A stretch of DNA of 64,000 nt, taken from assembly GCA_033811195.1 (NCBI GenBank), contig JAPXOZ010000002.1, forward strand, positions 62,001 to 126,000. The letters are read 5' to 3'. Source of the stretch: Cacconaster sp033811195. Its GTDB lineage: Bacteria; Bacteroidota; Bacteroidia; Bacteroidales; UBA932. The translations under genes were made by a program, and so were the position numbers. The first letter of the stretch is position 1, and each line of letters opens with the position of its first letter. Positions 26,933-34,824 of this stretch are shown here, piece after piece. The notes beneath the pieces are model-generated. The model made no database searches, was not told the DNA's origin, and saw only the letters and a list, made by a program, of their open reading frames with translations.

Positions 26933-27930
26933 AACAGAACTACATATACGCACCCGCTTTTACTAGTGAATTTAGATGTAAAGTTCCTCTGAAGGAGACA
27001 CGACAGCTCTTTATTGTCAATGGAAAGGTTCAGGGCGGTAAAACTCCCTTCTCTCTTAGACTCCAAGAGGGAGAGGTGATGAAAGAGATGCTCCAGATCA
27101 TCTCGGTGCGCCATAAATCTTATAAAGAGCACCTCTCTACGAAGCAGGATTTTTATTTCGGAAAGGGCTCTGCAGGAAGGATAATCCAATGTTCCCATAC
27201 TTTTTCACCGGATAAATTCAGAACTACAGAGAAAGTAACCATAACATTGGAAAGAGATGCATCCGCAGAGTTTTACATTATGCAGAACGAGCACAACAAC
27301 GCGGAACACAACACCTCATACGAGGTCAATCTGGAGATGGGTACTTCCCTTAAAATGGTGTTTCTCTCGCTCCATGGCGGGGTTATACGCAACGATATCC
27401 TTCTCAACTTCAATGAAAAGCATGCGGAATGCGACTTGGCAGGACTCTATCTTACAGATTCCAAGCAGCTGATGGATAACAATATTTATGTTAATCATCT
27501 TGTGCCCGAATGTAACAGCAATCAGCTCTTCAAAGGTATTCTTGATGACGAAGGTGTAGCCCGCTTCTACGGCCGTATCAATGTGGCTCCGGACGCACAG
27601 AAGACGGAGGCTTATCAGGCCAACCACAATCTGCTTATTTCCGACATGGCAAAGGCATATACCAGTCCCCAGCTTGAAATCTACGCCGATGATGTGAAAT
27701 GCAGCCACGGAGCAACTATCGGCCGCTTAAATGAAGATGAGCTCTTCTATATGCGTACCAGAGGCATACCCGCAGCGGAAGCTCGTATCCTTCAGCAGAA
27801 GGCATTTGCCTACGAAGTGCTGGAGAAAATCTCAAATACGGAACTTCGCGAAAGAATGCTCAGTCTTGTGGAAAGACGCCTTCGTGGAGAATTCTCACAT
27901 TGCAGCACCTGTATCAGAAACTGTTGCTAA
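26929..27930 (+). CDS. sufD: Fe-S cluster assembly protein SufD
   Basis: The 333-residue beta-helical partner of SufB is somewhat shorter than the E. coli protein (about 420), as is usual in Bacteroidetes because the N-terminal helical domain is reduced. The C-terminal 'CSHGATIGRLNEDELFYMRTRGIP' motif with its conserved His is diagnostic. It ends with a cysteine-rich tail (CSTCIRNCC). The last codons overlap by 3 bp the stop of the convergent ThiL-like gene. Confidence 0.94.
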   Translation: MKQNYIYAPAFTSEFRCKVPLKETRQLFIVNGKVQGGKTPFSLRLQEGEVMKEMLQIISVRHKSYKEHLSTKQDFYFGKGSAGRIIQCSHTFSPDKFRTTEKVTITLERDASAEFYIMQNEHNNAEHNTSYEVNLEMGTSLKMVFLSLHGGVIRNDILLNFNEKHAECDLAGLYLTDSKQLMDNNIYVNHLVPECNSNQLFKGILDDEGVARFYGRINVAPDAQKTEAYQANHNLLISDMAKAYTSPQLEIYADDVKCSHGATIGRLNEDELFYMRTRGIPAAEARILQQKAFAYEVLEKISNTELRERMLSLVERRLRGEFSHCSTCIRNCC

Positions 27931-28937
27931 CTCTCTGAGGCTTCATAGCCCTGTGCACGAATGGTGAGTTCGGCACCCTCTGGGGTGACCAGCACTGCGC
28001 CCACTTCAGGGCGTGCAAGATGTCCTATGACATCATAATCCTGAAATTCTTTTCTGATTACATCATGCTTTTCAATGGGTACGGTGAAGATGAATTTATA
28101 GTCTTCTCCGCCGTTGATTATGGCGGTGACCATATCCATTTCTATCTCTTGAGCCATTTCGAGGCTTTGTGAAGAGACGGGAATCCTGTCGAGGTAAATT
28201 TTAGCTCCGAAGCCGGTATCTTTTACAAGATCCAATACTGCTGCCCCCAGGCCTCTGGTGAGGAAATATCCTGTGGAGGGATAGAGCTCCTCTTTTACAA
28301 ATCTGCTCACTACGGAGGGATTGATTGAAGGGCTGAGGTATGCAGCCAGGATCTGTTTGTATTGCGATAGATCGGGTTGCTGCGAGCCCTCTTTTATGAA
28401 GGAGACCTTTTCTCGCTGTAGCACGTGAAGTCCCATATATGCGGCTCCAACATTACCCGTGAGGCAAATCAAATCCATGTTTTTGGGTGCAGGTACTTTG
28501 GAGATGATGCCTTTCTTTTGGACACCTGCGGCGGAAACGCTTATACAGAGTCCTGTGAGTGAGGGGTTGAGCTCCAGTGAGAGATGTTTTATAGAGTGTT
28601 CTTTAGCTGCAGCTACAAAGCCTGACCATAAATTGGTTACATCTTCCACGCAGAAGCGGTTCGAGAGCCCAAGGTTGAGCGAGAGAGAGACCGGCTGCCG
28701 CAGTAGTGCATAGATTTCTCCCAGCGCACAGAGTGCAGCTTTGTATCCGAGATGTTTGAGAGGAGTATAGACCAGGTCGAAATTTATCCCTTCCAAAAGA
28801 ATTTTATGCGAAGTGCAGCACTCGCCCTTTTCAGAGAGTCTTATAGTTCGTTCATTAATATATCCGGTGTTTTCGAAAAGACGGTCTATGAGGTTTTCTT
28901 TTCCGATGGTTGAAATTTCAGTACGTGTTTTGCCCAT
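27927..28937 (-). CDS. ThiL-like protein (AIR synthase/thiamine-phosphate kinase superfamily), degenerate
   Basis: The 336-residue protein aligns with thiamine-monophosphate kinase along its length. It has 'LEGINFDLVYTPLKHLGYKA' (compare LVEGVHF..HLGYKA in ThiL), 'MDLICLTGNVGAAYMGLHVL' (TG.LG.A..GL) and 'AIINGGEDYKFIFTV' (GGEDYEL). Several residues essential in known ThiL are absent. The N-terminal GDDAA Mg-ATP motif is missing, the SDIAAMGA motif is replaced by 'LGEIYALLRQ', and the VSDGL motif by 'RGLGAAVLD'. It may be an enzyme with altered specificity or a non-catalytic homologue; Bacteroidetes often carry such a ThiL-like protein. It is convergent with the suf operon. Confidence 0.75.
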   Translation of the reverse strand: MGKTRTEISTIGKENLIDRLFENTGYINERTIRLSEKGECCTSHKILLEGINFDLVYTPLKHLGYKAALCALGEIYALLRQPVSLSLNLGLSNRFCVEDVTNLWSGFVAAAKEHSIKHLSLELNPSLTGLCISVSAAGVQKKGIISKVPAPKNMDLICLTGNVGAAYMGLHVLQREKVSFIKEGSQQPDLSQYKQILAAYLSPSINPSVVSRFVKEELYPSTGYFLTRGLGAAVLDLVKDTGFGAKIYLDRIPVSSQSLEMAQEIEMDMVTAIINGGEDYKFIFTVPIEKHDVIRKEFQDYDVIGHLARPEVGAVLVTPEGAELTIRAQGYEASES

Positions 28938-29050
28938 TGGATTTTGGAATTTTCACAAAAATACAAAAAATAGCGTAACAATAATGTAAAAAAAGTGTAA
29001 TCGTAATGTAACAGTAAGAATGATAAGGTTTTGTCGAAAATTCCCGATAA

Positions 29051-29086
29051 TTGTTGATAACTTTGTTGATAACTATGTTGATATTC
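29051..29086. repeat. Three 12-bp iterons resembling DnaA boxes
   Basis: Two perfect and one imperfect copies of TTGTTGATAACT stand head to tail. Each contains TGTTGATAA, the complement of TTATCAACA, which is one base from the DnaA box TTATCCACA. The spacing of 12 bp and overlap with a TAACTTTG promoter box suggest operator function. Confidence 0.55.
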
Positions 29087-29144
29087 TTAGAAAGACCTAT
29101 GCATTTTGCTGTAACTTGCGTACCGGAATTTACATATGTAAATA

Positions 29145-29192
29145 GGCATTATTGGCCCCGGAATAATGCCAGAGGGGTTTCGGCCCCTTTTA
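29145..29192 (+). promoter_or_regulatory. Tandem hairpins in the nrdJ leader, attenuator-like
   Basis: GGCATTATT (29145-29153) pairs with AATAATGCC (29162-29170). GGGG (29174-29177) pairs with CCCC (29184-29187), followed by TTTT. The loop bases GGCCCC of the first hairpin could instead pair with GGGGTT of the second, giving an alternative or pseudoknotted fold. No B12-box (GCCACTG) is present, so it is not a canonical cobalamin riboswitch. Confidence 0.45.
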
Positions 29193-29211
29193 ACTTGCCT
29201 AAATACTACAA

Positions 29212-31734
29212 ATGTCAATCATGAAGTACTCTTTTGATGAAGCTCTTGCTGCGAGTAAGATTTATTTTAAGGGCGACGAACTGGCCGCCAATGTATGGGT
29301 TAACAAATATGCCCTGAAGGACTCTTTTGGCAATATATATGAAAAATCTCCCACTGATATGCACAAGCGTTTGGCGTCGGAGTTTGCCAGAATAGAGAAG
29401 AAGTATCCCAATCCTATGAAGATGTCGGAAATTTTTGAGTTGCTGAAGGATTTCAAATACGTCATTCCTCAGGGAGGTCCGATGACAGGTATTGGCAATG
29501 AGCATCAGGTGGCGTCGCTCTCCAATTGCTTTGTGATAGGTCACGAGCGTCCGGCAGACTCCTACGGTGGAATCATGATGATTGACGAAGAGCAGGTACA
29601 GCTCATGAAGCGAAGAGGTGGTGTGGGGCACGACCTCTCTCATATCAGACCCACAGGCAGCGCTGTGCTCAATAGTGCTCTTACATCGACAGGTGTTGTT
29701 CCCTTTATGGAGAGATATTCCAACTCCACTCGCGAGGTGGCACAGGATGGTCGCAGAGGCGCGCTTATGCTTACAATTTCCATCAAACACCCCGATGCGG
29801 AGAATTTTATTGACGCAAAGATGGAGCAGGGAAAAGTTACCGGAGCCAATGTTTCCGTAAAGATAGATGACGACTTTATGCGTGCAGCCCTTTCGGGCAA
29901 TACATATATGCAGCAATATCCCGTTTACAGCGATAAACCCAGGATTACCCAGGAAATTGACGCCTCTTCGCTATGGAAAAAGATTATCCATAATGCATGG
30001 AAGAGTGCAGAACCTGGCGTTCTTTTCTGGGATACTATTCTCAGGGAATCTGTGGCCGACTGTTACGCCGACAAAGGTTACAGAACAGTCAGCACAAATC
30101 CCTGCGGTGAGATTCCCCTATGCCCTTACGATTCCTGCCGCCTGATTGCCATCAACCTCTACTCATATGTTGATAATCCATTCACTTCCAAAGCTACATT
30201 CAACTTCGACCGTTTCAAAGATCATTGTGCAAAGGCGATGCGCCTGATGGATGACCTTATAGATCTTGAGATGGAAAAAATCGACCTTATAATGGCAAAA
30301 ATTAAAGATGATCCTGAGGATGATTATGTAAAGAGGACCGAGTTTGAACTTTGGGAGAAAATCCGCAAAAAATCACTGGGTGGACGCAGGACAGGTCTTG
30401 GAATTACTGCAGAAGGAGACATGCTGGCGGCTTTGGGGCTCACATACGGCTCGAAGGAGGCTATAGAGTTTGCTGTTCAGGTACAGAAAACACTTGCTGT
30501 GGAGGCATACAGATCGTCGGTGACAATGGCTGAGGAGCGCGGGGCATTCCCAATATACGACGCATCGAAAGAGATCAATAATCCTATGATCATCCGTATC
30601 AAGACCGAAGACCCAGACCTTTACAAACGTATGGTCAAATCGGGCCGTCGCAACATTTCCATGCTGACCATCGCGCCCACCGGTACGACTAGTCTGATGA
30701 CACAGACTACCTCAGGTATCGAGCCTGTGTTCAGGCCTTTCTATCTCCGCCGTAAAAAGGTCAATCCCAATGATCAAAATGTAAAAATAACATACACCGA
30801 TGACATGGGCGACTGTTTTGAAGAGTATTTCGTGTTTCATCACAAGTTCCTTACCTGGGCCATGATAAATGGTTACGAGAGAGATCAGGTCCTGGGAATG
30901 TGTGAAGAAGAACTCGAGGATCTTCTTAAAAAGTCCCCCTACTATAAGGCTACAGCAAATGACATTGATTGGGTATCAAAGGTAAAAATGCAGGGCGAAA
31001 TTCAGAAATGGGTTGACCACTCCATCAGCGTTACTGTAAATCTTCCCGAAGATATCACTGAGGAAGCAGTTGCGGAAGTTTACAAGACCGCTTGGAAATC
31101 GGGGTGTAAAGGTATGACCGTATATCGTGAAGGCAGCCGTTCCGGTGTGCTTGTCTCAACAAGCAAAGATACGCCTGTACTCAAACCCAAAAAGCGTCCT
31201 CAGACACTTGAGGCTGATATCATTCGTTTCCGCAACAGATCGGAGAGATGGATTGCTTTTGTAGGAAAACTCGACGGAAAACCTTATGAGATTTTTACCG
31301 GTATTGTAGACGAAGATACCCGTGTAATTCCCAGATCCATCGAAAAGGGTTGGATTGTCAAGGAGAAGGATCTCAAGAGCGGTAAGTCCAGGTATGATTT
31401 TCACTATGTTGACGGTCTTGGCTATCCGAGTGTACTTGGAGGTATCTCTCATATGTTCAACAAAGAGTTCTGGAACTACGCCAAGCTCATATCGGGTGTT
31501 ATCCGCAACGGTATGCCCATCGTCGATATCCTCAATCTCGTACAGGGACTCGAACTTGACAGCGAGTCTATCAACACCTGGAAAAATGGGGTTGAAAGAG
31601 CGCTAAAACGTTATATTCCCGACGGTACTCGTGACGAAACCGGCCAAAAGTGTAACAATTGTACCAGTAGAAACCTAGTCTATCAGGAGGGCTGTCTGGT
31701 ATGTCTCGAATGTGGCTATTCCAAGTGCAGTTAG
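29212..31734 (+). CDS. nrdJ: Class II (adenosylcobalamin-dependent) ribonucleotide reductase
   Basis: The 840-residue enzyme reduces ribonucleotides to deoxyribonucleotides using adenosylcobalamin, so it is independent of oxygen. The barrel features of the family are present: 'ASLSNCFV' (Cys106), 'NPCGEIPL' (Cys298, active-site PCGE) and 'GRRTGLGITAEGDMLAALGL'. The C-terminal zinc-type tail has CNNC and CLVCLECGYSKC, as in the NrdJ type with a zinc-binding tail. The start at 29212 or 29221 (MKYSFDEA) is possible. A structured leader with DnaA-box-like repeats precedes it. The B12 import operon at 44300-50845 supplies its cofactor. Confidence 0.96.
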   Translation: MSIMKYSFDEALAASKIYFKGDELAANVWVNKYALKDSFGNIYEKSPTDMHKRLASEFARIEKKYPNPMKMSEIFELLKDFKYVIPQGGPMTGIGNEHQVASLSNCFVIGHERPADSYGGIMMIDEEQVQLMKRRGGVGHDLSHIRPTGSAVLNSALTSTGVVPFMERYSNSTREVAQDGRRGALMLTISIKHPDAENFIDAKMEQGKVTGANVSVKIDDDFMRAALSGNTYMQQYPVYSDKPRITQEIDASSLWKKIIHNAWKSAEPGVLFWDTILRESVADCYADKGYRTVSTNPCGEIPLCPYDSCRLIAINLYSYVDNPFTSKATFNFDRFKDHCAKAMRLMDDLIDLEMEKIDLIMAKIKDDPEDDYVKRTEFELWEKIRKKSLGGRRTGLGITAEGDMLAALGLTYGSKEAIEFAVQVQKTLAVEAYRSSVTMAEERGAFPIYDASKEINNPMIIRIKTEDPDLYKRMVKSGRRNISMLTIAPTGTTSLMTQTTSGIEPVFRPFYLRRKKVNPNDQNVKITYTDDMGDCFEEYFVFHHKFLTWAMINGYERDQVLGMCEEELEDLLKKSPYYKATANDIDWVSKVKMQGEIQKWVDHSISVTVNLPEDITEEAVAEVYKTAWKSGCKGMTVYREGSRSGVLVSTSKDTPVLKPKKRPQTLEADIIRFRNRSERWIAFVGKLDGKPYEIFTGIVDEDTRVIPRSIEKGWIVKEKDLKSGKSRYDFHYVDGLGYPSVLGGISHMFNKEFWNYAKLISGVIRNGMPIVDILNLVQGLELDSESINTWKNGVERALKRYIPDGTRDETGQKCNNCTSRNLVYQEGCLVCLECGYSKCS

Positions 31735-31758
31735 CAGAGGATTTTTTATAGAGATAAG

Positions 31759-32514
31759 ATGATATTTTTTCCGAATGCGAAAATCAATCTGGGTCTCGAT
31801 ATCATAGAAAAACGTCCTGACGGTTTTCACAATATCGAGACTCTCTTTGTGCCGTGTCCGGAGTGTTGTGATATTCTGGAGGTACTCTATGCCGAAAAAT
31901 TCGCTATGCACCTCTACGGAATACCTCTTGACGGTGATCCGATGGACAACCTTTGCGTAAAAGCCTATCATCTGATGGCAAAGATTTATGATATACCGCC
32001 TGTGGCTATCCATCTTTATAAAAAAATTCCCGTAGGTGCCGGTCTTGGCGGTGGTTCTTCCGATGCTGCTGCTACGCTGATTTTGCTTAACAGGATGTTT
32101 TCGCTCGAGCTCACTGATGAGGTGCTGGCCGGTCATGCAGCTTCACTAGGAAGTGATTGTCCCTTCTTTATCTACAATCGTCCCATGTATGCTACCGGTC
32201 GGGGCGAGGTTCTTTCTCCTGTGGAAGTATCCCTAGATGATTACCGAATCGAATTTGTGATTCCGGATATATTTATCTCAACCAAAGAAGCCTATGCCGA
32301 AGTAACACCGCGCAAGCCTGCGATATCGATTTCCGAAATAATCAAAAGACCTGTGGAAGAGTGGCAAGGCCTTCTTAAAAATGATTTCGAGAAGCCGCTT
32401 TTCCTTAAATATCCAAGACTTGCAGCAGAAAAAGAGGCTCTCTATGCCAGAGGTGCAGTATACGCCTCTATGTCGGGTTCAGGCAGTTCTCTTTACGGAA
32501 TATTTAAAAAATAG
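31759..32514 (+). CDS. ispE: 4-diphosphocytidyl-2-C-methyl-D-erythritol kinase
   Basis: The 251-residue GHMP kinase phosphorylates CDP-methylerythritol in the MEP isoprenoid pathway. The N-terminal 'FFPNAKINLGLDIIEKRPDGFH' type motif begins at residue 3, the ATP-binding 'VPVGAGLGGGSSDAAATL' type loop (here IPVGAGLGGGSSDAAA) follows, and the C-terminal GHMP motif 'MSGSGSSLYGIF' is complete. It starts 24 bp after nrdJ, so cotranscription is likely. It is slightly shorter than E. coli IspE (283), as in other Bacteroidetes. Confidence 0.96.
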   Translation: MIFFPNAKINLGLDIIEKRPDGFHNIETLFVPCPECCDILEVLYAEKFAMHLYGIPLDGDPMDNLCVKAYHLMAKIYDIPPVAIHLYKKIPVGAGLGGGSSDAAATLILLNRMFSLELTDEVLAGHAASLGSDCPFFIYNRPMYATGRGEVLSPVEVSLDDYRIEFVIPDIFISTKEAYAEVTPRKPAISISEIIKRPVEEWQGLLKNDFEKPLFLKYPRLAAEKEALYARGAVYASMSGSGSSLYGIFKK

Positions 32515-32544
32515 TGCTATATTGTAGTCTCAAAAATAGGAGCA

Positions 32545-33156
32545 ATGCATATAGGTATAGCTGGAAATATTGGAAGCGGTAAGACCACTCTTACCCGAAT
32601 GTTGGCGCAGCATTATGGTTGGACGCCTAAATATGAAGCTGTTACCTATAATCCCTACCTTGAAGATTATTACAAGGATATTCCGCGATGGTCATTCAAT
32701 CTCGAAGTTTATTTTCTTACACAGAGGATAAAGGATCTGATGGAGATAGCAAATAGCGACAAGGTCATTATTCAGGATAGAACCATATTTGAAGGAGTTT
32801 ATGTTTTTGTGGCCAATAACAAGGATATGGGCAATCTTTCTCAGCGTGATTTCGATGCCTATATGGATCTTTTTGGGGTAATGATGAAGATGATTAAGGT
32901 GCCCGATCTGCTTATTTATCTCAGGTCTTCAATTCCTCATTTGGTGAGCAGGATTCAGAAACGCGGGCGCGATTACGAGCAAAGCATGAGTCTGGAGTAT
33001 CTCGGCGGTCTCAATGAGCGCTATGAGAAATGGATCTCGGAATATCCGGGCGAGGTGCTTATCATTGATGCCGATAATCTCGATTTTGAAAACATGCCTG
33101 AAGATTTTGCTTCCATTACCAACCGGATCGATGCCCGTCTGTTCGGACTTTTCTAG
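32545..33156 (+). CDS. Deoxynucleoside kinase (dAK/dGK type)
   Basis: The 203-residue P-loop kinase phosphorylates deoxynucleosides for dNTP salvage. Walker A 'GNIGSGKTTL' is at residues 7-16, the 'QDRTIFEGVYVF' (DRS-like) motif follows, and the LID region 'RIQKRGRDYEQSMS' carries the arginines. It lies 30 bp after ispE, close to the ribonucleotide reductase, which fits a shared role in DNA precursor supply. Specificity (adenosine, guanosine or cytidine) cannot be decided by eye. Its 3' flank opens into a degenerate repeat. Confidence 0.92.
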   Translation: MHIGIAGNIGSGKTTLTRMLAQHYGWTPKYEAVTYNPYLEDYYKDIPRWSFNLEVYFLTQRIKDLMEIANSDKVIIQDRTIFEGVYVFVANNKDMGNLSQRDFDAYMDLFGVMMKMIKVPDLLIYLRSSIPHLVSRIQKRGRDYEQSMSLEYLGGLNERYEKWISEYPGEVLIIDADNLDFENMPEDFASITNRIDARLFGLF

Positions 33157-33157
33157 A

Positions 33158-33190
33158 ATGGGGTGCGAGTTGCGTGTTGCGGGGTACGCC
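33158..33190 (+). repeat. Degenerate intergenic repeat (GTGCGAGTTGCG type), copy 2
   Basis: GGGTGCGAGTTGCG, GTGTTGCGGGG and TACGCC words start 2 bp after the deoxynucleoside kinase stop. The same words occur near 34640, 36235, 50872, 51060 (inverted) and 57650. Confidence 0.6.
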
Positions 33191-33284
33191 ATTATTATTG
33201 CTCAGTGATGGAAGTATTTAATGAATGACTGCGTATAGGTAATAGATAGAAATTATTAAATTAAAAATTTCATTACTATTAGTC

Positions 33285-34583
33285 ATGAAACAATTAAACA
33301 TACTTCTAGTTTTTTTAGTTGCTGCTTTAAGTTTGTCAGCATGTGAAAAAAATCGCATTGATTCTATCGATATCGACTCCCCTTATCTGGAGGGTATAGT
33401 CTCAAAAGTAACCTTGAGTAAGGAACAAAAAAGCTATGTAAACTCGGGCAATGCTTTTGCGATAGAGAGTTTGAAGGCGCTCTATAAGCAGGAGAAAGCG
33501 AATATTATTTTCTCTCCACTCAGCTTACAATTTGCCCTTGCCCTTACTGCAAACGGAGCCAGCGGTGAGACGGTTTCAGAAATTGTAGGTACGTTGGGGT
33601 ATGGAAAAGATCAAAAGGCTCTTAACGATTATTGTAATCTCTTGCTCAAACAATTACCCGCACTGGATGATTCTATTGAAGTGAAGTTGACTAATGCGGT
33701 TGTCGTAAATGATCAATTCCGTGTTCATGATGATTTTCGTAAAACAGCTGAAAAGGTCTATTATGCCCCAGTTGAGTATGTCAATGCAGCCAATAAGAAG
33801 GTTGTTGTTGACCGAATCAATGACTGGGCATATCGCAATACCAACGGATTTATCTCGCCGTTTCTGAATGAACAGGATATTCCAAATAATTTTGCTGCTG
33901 CGATTTTAAATGCACTCTATTTCAAAGCAAAATGGAGTGAGGTGGGTGGAGAGCCCATGTTCATGAGTGAGGCCACAATGAAATCACAACCCTTCTATCT
34001 GGATGGCGGAGGGGAAAGTAAGGTCGATTACATGGTCACAGTCAAGCAGCTACGTTACGGCAAAATGGGAGACAACCGAATTCTGGAGCTTCCCTATGCA
34101 AATGGTAATTTTGCCATGTACATAATTTTGCCTAACTCAAAGGGTAAAAACGGTGTGGAGCGTTTGCTCTCATCCCTGACTCGGGAGAAATGGTCAGAGG
34201 CCTTAGTTTCAATGTCGAAGGATGCCATTATACATCTCCGAATTCCCAAGTTTGAGGTTGAGAATAAATATCAACTTTCAGAGATGTTACAAGCATTAGG
34301 AATTCGTCGTGCTTTTGATGCTGAGAAGGCTCAATTTGACAAATTGCTTCACTCTAAGACCAATGATTTCTATATCGGATCGGTTATTCAAAAGGCTCGC
34401 ATAAATGTAGCAGAATGGGGCACAGAGGCTGCAGCCGTGACTGCGGTAATGATTGGAGTTACCTCAGCGGGTCCCCAATATGAAAAAGTAGTTGATTTCA
34501 TTGCAGATCATCCCTTTGTTTATACGATAGTTGAAAAAACCTCCGGTGTAATACTTTTCGCAGGAGTATTTAATAGTCTGTAG
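33285..34583 (+). CDS. Serpin-family protease inhibitor lipoprotein
   Basis: The 432-residue protein has a signal peptide with lipobox LSLSAC and a full serpin body. 'NIIFSPLSLQFALALTANGASGET' type sequence begins near residue 72, and the shutter 'FAAAILNALYFKAKWS' follows. The reactive-loop hinge reads EWGTEAAAVTAV near residue 383, and the end is 'DHPFVYTIVEKTSGVILFAGVF'. The small residues in the hinge fit an inhibitory, loop-inserting serpin rather than a storage protein. The P1 region is around IGVTSAGPQ and the exact P1 is uncertain. It probably protects the cell surface from host, competitor or its own proteases. Confidence 0.94.
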   Translation: MKQLNILLVFLVAALSLSACEKNRIDSIDIDSPYLEGIVSKVTLSKEQKSYVNSGNAFAIESLKALYKQEKANIIFSPLSLQFALALTANGASGETVSEIVGTLGYGKDQKALNDYCNLLLKQLPALDDSIEVKLTNAVVVNDQFRVHDDFRKTAEKVYYAPVEYVNAANKKVVVDRINDWAYRNTNGFISPFLNEQDIPNNFAAAILNALYFKAKWSEVGGEPMFMSEATMKSQPFYLDGGGESKVDYMVTVKQLRYGKMGDNRILELPYANGNFAMYIILPNSKGKNGVERLLSSLTREKWSEALVSMSKDAIIHLRIPKFEVENKYQLSEMLQALGIRRAFDAEKAQFDKLLHSKTNDFYIGSVIQKARINVAEWGTEAAAVTAVMIGVTSAGPQYEKVVDFIADHPFVYTIVEKTSGVILFAGVFNSL

Positions 34584-34740
34584 TGTGTAGTCTGTAGTGT
34601 GTAGTGTGTTCTGTAGTGTGTAGTGTGTAGTGATGCGGGGTGCGTGTTGCGTGTTACGTGTTGCAAGGTTCGAGGTTTTGGGTGCGTGTTATGGAGTGCG
34701 GGTTAGTTCCGAGTTCTGAGTATGGAGTATTGAGTAACTT
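34584..34740 (+). repeat. Degenerate intergenic repeat array, copy 3
   Basis: From the serpin stop codon onward the words GTAGTGTGTAGTCTGTAGTGTGTAGTG run in tandem (first 20 bases alone show three GTAGT units). GGTGCGTGTTGCGTGTTACGTGTTGC and GAGTTCTGAGTATGGAGTATTGAG types follow. There is no open frame and no stable long hairpin. It ends about 30 bp before the AbiEi promoter. Confidence 0.75.
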
Positions 34741-34767
34741 CGGGGTTAAATAAAAATCTATGTTATT

Positions 34768-34798
34768 TTTGTTTTATTTCTAAAATGCATTATATTTG
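34768..34798 (+). promoter_or_regulatory. Promoter of the AbiEi/AbiEii operon (TTTG-N19-TATATTTG)
   Basis: TTTG at 34768-34771 and TATATTTG at 34791-34798, 19 bp apart, match the Bacteroidetes promoter consensus in both boxes. The two arms of an 11-bp inverted repeat straddle the -7 box. Confidence 0.75.
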
Positions 34799-34817
34799 CA
34801 GCATAATAGAAATAAAA
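34772..34817. promoter_or_regulatory. Inverted-repeat operator over the abiE promoter
   Basis: TTTTATTTCTA (34772-34782) and TAGAAATAAAA (34807-34817) are perfect inverted repeats separated by 24 bp. One arm lies in the -33/-7 spacer and the other just past the predicted transcription start. AbiEi antitoxins repress their own promoters by binding inverted repeats, so this is the likely operator. Confidence 0.65.
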
Positions 34818-34824
34818 TAATGAA

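Larger units (their letters stand above)
28938..29211. promoter_or_regulatory. Divergent regulatory region of the ThiL-like gene and nrdJ
   Basis: This 274-bp AT-rich gap holds several ordered signals. Tandem 12-bp repeats TTGTTGATAACT are at 29051-29062 and 29063-29074, with a third degenerate copy at 29075-29086. A TAACTTTG -7 box (29058-29065) lies within them. A perfect 16-bp palindrome ATTTACATATGTAAAT is at 29128-29143. A hairpin GGCATTATT/AATAATGCC is at 29145-29170, and a GGGG/CCCC hairpin with a T-run is at 29174-29192. The nrdJ ATG follows at 29212. Confidence 0.6.

Noticed and set aside
29145..29192. Cobalamin riboswitch before nrdJ
   Set aside because: The B12 box and the CCGGTGxxAATCCGG core seen in the btu leader are both missing.
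28938..29211. Chromosomal replication origin at the DnaA-box-like repeats
   Set aside because: Only three weak boxes are present, no dnaA, gidA or rpmH neighbours are seen, and gene direction does not change here; a regulatory role at nrdJ explains them better.
34584..34740. CRISPR array or REP element
   Set aside because: The words are degenerate, of unequal spacing, and have no unique spacers or stable conserved hairpin.
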